The notes under the pieces: model-generated
The model's input: the letters and a program-made list of their open reading frames with translations, nothing else
The model's database searches: none
What the model was told of the DNA's origin: nothing
Shown here: positions 62,720-64,000 of the stretch, in pieces
Position numbering within the stretch: the stretch's first letter is position 1
Layout: the number at the start of each line of letters is the position of its first letter
Source of the DNA: Sphingomonas sp. Leaf230
GTDB taxonomy: Bacteria; Pseudomonadota; Alphaproteobacteria; Sphingomonadales; Sphingomonadaceae
DNA: 64,000 nt
Assembly: GCF_001421745.1 (NCBI RefSeq)
Contig: NZ_LMKW01000001.1
Span: forward strand, 124,001 to 188,000
Direction of reading: 5' to 3'
Program-made: the position numbers and the translations under genes

Positions 62720-64000
62720 GTGACGACTATCGCTACCTTGCGCACGCGCGGCGCACGCACCGGATCGCGCCATGCGCGCGCGACTCTGCTGACCTCGACG
62801 GCGTTGCTCGCCGCGGCGACGCTGCCATCGATCGCTGCCGCGCAGGACCGCCTGCCGCGCATGGAATCGATCGCCTATGGAAGCACGCTGAACCCGGTCG
62901 ATGTCGTTTCAGAACCCAACATCGTGATCTCGGCGCCGGGCACGCCGACCACAGCGCAGGATGTCGCTGGCGGCGTCAACGGCGTAGGCCAGATGACGAT
63001 CTCGACGGGCGGCGGCGGCGTCGGCCTGTGCACGGGGACGCTGATCAATCCGCGCACCGTGATCTTCGCCGCGCACTGCGTGAACGAGAACGCTGCCGGC
63101 ACCGGCGCGCAAAACCCCTGGGGCTACGGCGCGCAGGGCGGTGGCATCCCGATCGCGTTCGGTTTCCAGCAGAACAACCGTCCAGCGCTGCTCGACTGGT
63201 TCCTACCGACCACCGCGACCGGCGCGGTCAACACGCAGCAGTACAAGACCAACACCGCCAACTTCCTCTATAACGTCAACCAGGTCGTCTATAACGCCGA
63301 CTCGCTGAAGCTCGGGCTCGCGCAGAACTTCCTGCAGGGCGACGTCGCGATCGCGACGCTGGACACGCCCGCGGCCAACGTGCCGACCTGGGCGCTGCTG
63401 CTGTCGGCGCTGCCCGCACCTGCCGCGATCAGCGACACCACCGGCACCGGCTACCACGTCACGATCACCGGCTATGGTCGCAACGGCCAGGGCGGTACGC
63501 TCGTCGGCGACACCAACGGAATCGATTACCGCCGTCGCATCGCCGAGAACACGATCGGCATCCTCGGCTCGTTCGACGACCTCAACGGCTTCCTCTACGG
63601 CTCGATCGATGGGATGCCGCAGAACCTGTATCAGCTCGATTTCGACGATCCCCGCCGTGGCACCGCCGCTGCCAGCCCGTACGACTTCAACATTTTCAAG
63701 GACAACGCACTACCCAACGAGGGAACGACCGCAGGTGGGGATTCGGGTGGGCCGCTGATCCTCGACCGGACTTTCGCCAAGCAGGTCGTGATCGGCGTGT
63801 TGTCGGGCGGTAACCGCTTTTACAACGAGACACCGTTCGGAGCTTACGGGACGGCGAGTTTCTACCAGCCGCTGTATCTGTTCGCGGACTATATCGCTGC
63901 CAACAACCCCTATCGCTATGTGCAGACCAAGACCGGCGACGGCTTGTGGACCGATGCGTCGCACTGGGTGACCGCGCTCGATCCGAACTACCAGATCATC
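62720..64000 (+). CDS. secreted trypsin-like serine protease, probable autotransporter, 3' end cut
   Basis: The first 427 residues of a large secreted protein. GTG at 62720 follows AAGGGG with suitable spacing, then a long signal peptide (LLTSTALLAAATLPSIAAAQ). The S1 domain has His119 in FAAHC, an Asp in GDVAIATLD near 215 and Ser in GGDSGGPL near 341, so the triad looks intact. Two cysteines flank the His. The region after the protease (TGDGLWTDASHWVTALDPN) resembles the start of autotransporter-associated beta-strand repeats, so a C-terminal outer-membrane barrel is expected beyond the window. Confidence 0.88.
   Translation, partial: MTTIATLRTRGARTGSRHARATLLTSTALLAAATLPSIAAAQDRLPRMESIAYGSTLNPVDVVSEPNIVISAPGTPTTAQDVAGGVNGVGQMTISTGGGGVGLCTGTLINPRTVIFAAHCVNENAAGTGAQNPWGYGAQGGGIPIAFGFQQNNRPALLDWFLPTTATGAVNTQQYKTNTANFLYNVNQVVYNADSLKLGLAQNFLQGDVAIATLDTPAANVPTWALLLSALPAPAAISDTTGTGYHVTITGYGRNGQGGTLVGDTNGIDYRRRIAENTIGILGSFDDLNGFLYGSIDGMPQNLYQLDFDDPRRGTAAASPYDFNIFKDNALPNEGTTAGGDSGGPLILDRTFAKQVVIGVLSGGNRFYNETPFGAYGTASFYQPLYLFADYIAANNPYRYVQTKTGDGLWTDASHWVTALDPNYQII

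Overview
The window is a GC-rich (roughly two-thirds G+C by eye) chromosomal segment of an alphaproteobacterium, most likely Sphingomonas or a close sphingomonad. The evidence is the gene order (phoH-ybeY-corC with miaB, fur and tsaB; suf operon with an Rrf2 regulator; hflK-hflC-htrA), a large TonB-dependent receptor, the protein sequences themselves, and several families of GC-rich paired palindromic repeats in the gaps. I see no rRNA, tRNA, CRISPR array, prophage or complete insertion sequence. Almost all of it is core housekeeping DNA with small accessory insertions.

Layout. 1-1.3 kb: a Mur-ligase-like gene divergent from an LD-carboxypeptidase. 1.3-4 kb: thrS-infC, where infC probably starts at an AUA codon, closed by a strong terminator. 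4-7.5 kb: a TonB-dependent receptor with two perfect operator-like palindromes upstream. 7.6-11.7 kb: glnD and hom, divergent. 12-14.3 kb: two paralogous small secreted-type proteins, a CoA-binding protein and the Fe-S carrier Mrp. 14.4-18 kb: hflK, hflC and an HtrA protease. 18-25 kb: a HerA-like ATPase, an M20 amidohydrolase, a lipoprotein of the class A beta-lactamase fold, nadB and an ABC ATPase. 25.3-28.4 kb: a CHCC zinc-finger protein, tldD, a ccdAB toxin-antitoxin pair, an FMN-binding protein and a DUF2007 protein. 28.5-38.7 kb: a minus-strand run comprising an Nfu-type protein, a nitroreductase, tsaB, rimI, fur, a plsC-type acyltransferase, miaB, phoH, vapBC, ybeY, corC and a sorbosone-dehydrogenase-like protein. 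The vapBC pair sits inside the usual phoH-ybeY junction and has its own 14-bp perfect operator. 38.8-49.3 kb: patatin, an aspartyl hydroxylase, an M16 protease, a DUF559 endonuclease-like gene enclosed by 39-bp perfect inverted repeats, an acyl-CoA synthetase, ggt and pyrD. 49.5-55.9 kb: rrf2-sufB-sufC-sufD-sufS-sufT-sufA, with repeats inserted in four of its junctions. 56-61.7 kb: an amino-acid permease, mtnP, a candidate sRNA with C-rich loops, and acnA. 61.8-64 kb: small hypothetical genes and the 5' part of a secreted trypsin-like protease, probably an autotransporter.

The most interesting features are (1) the DUF559 gene bracketed by terminal repeats that also occur elsewhere as gene-less pairs, an autonomous/non-autonomous-like arrangement; (2) vapBC placed so that its autoregulated promoter would also feed ybeY; and (3) an unannotated candidate sRNA near 58.7 kb.
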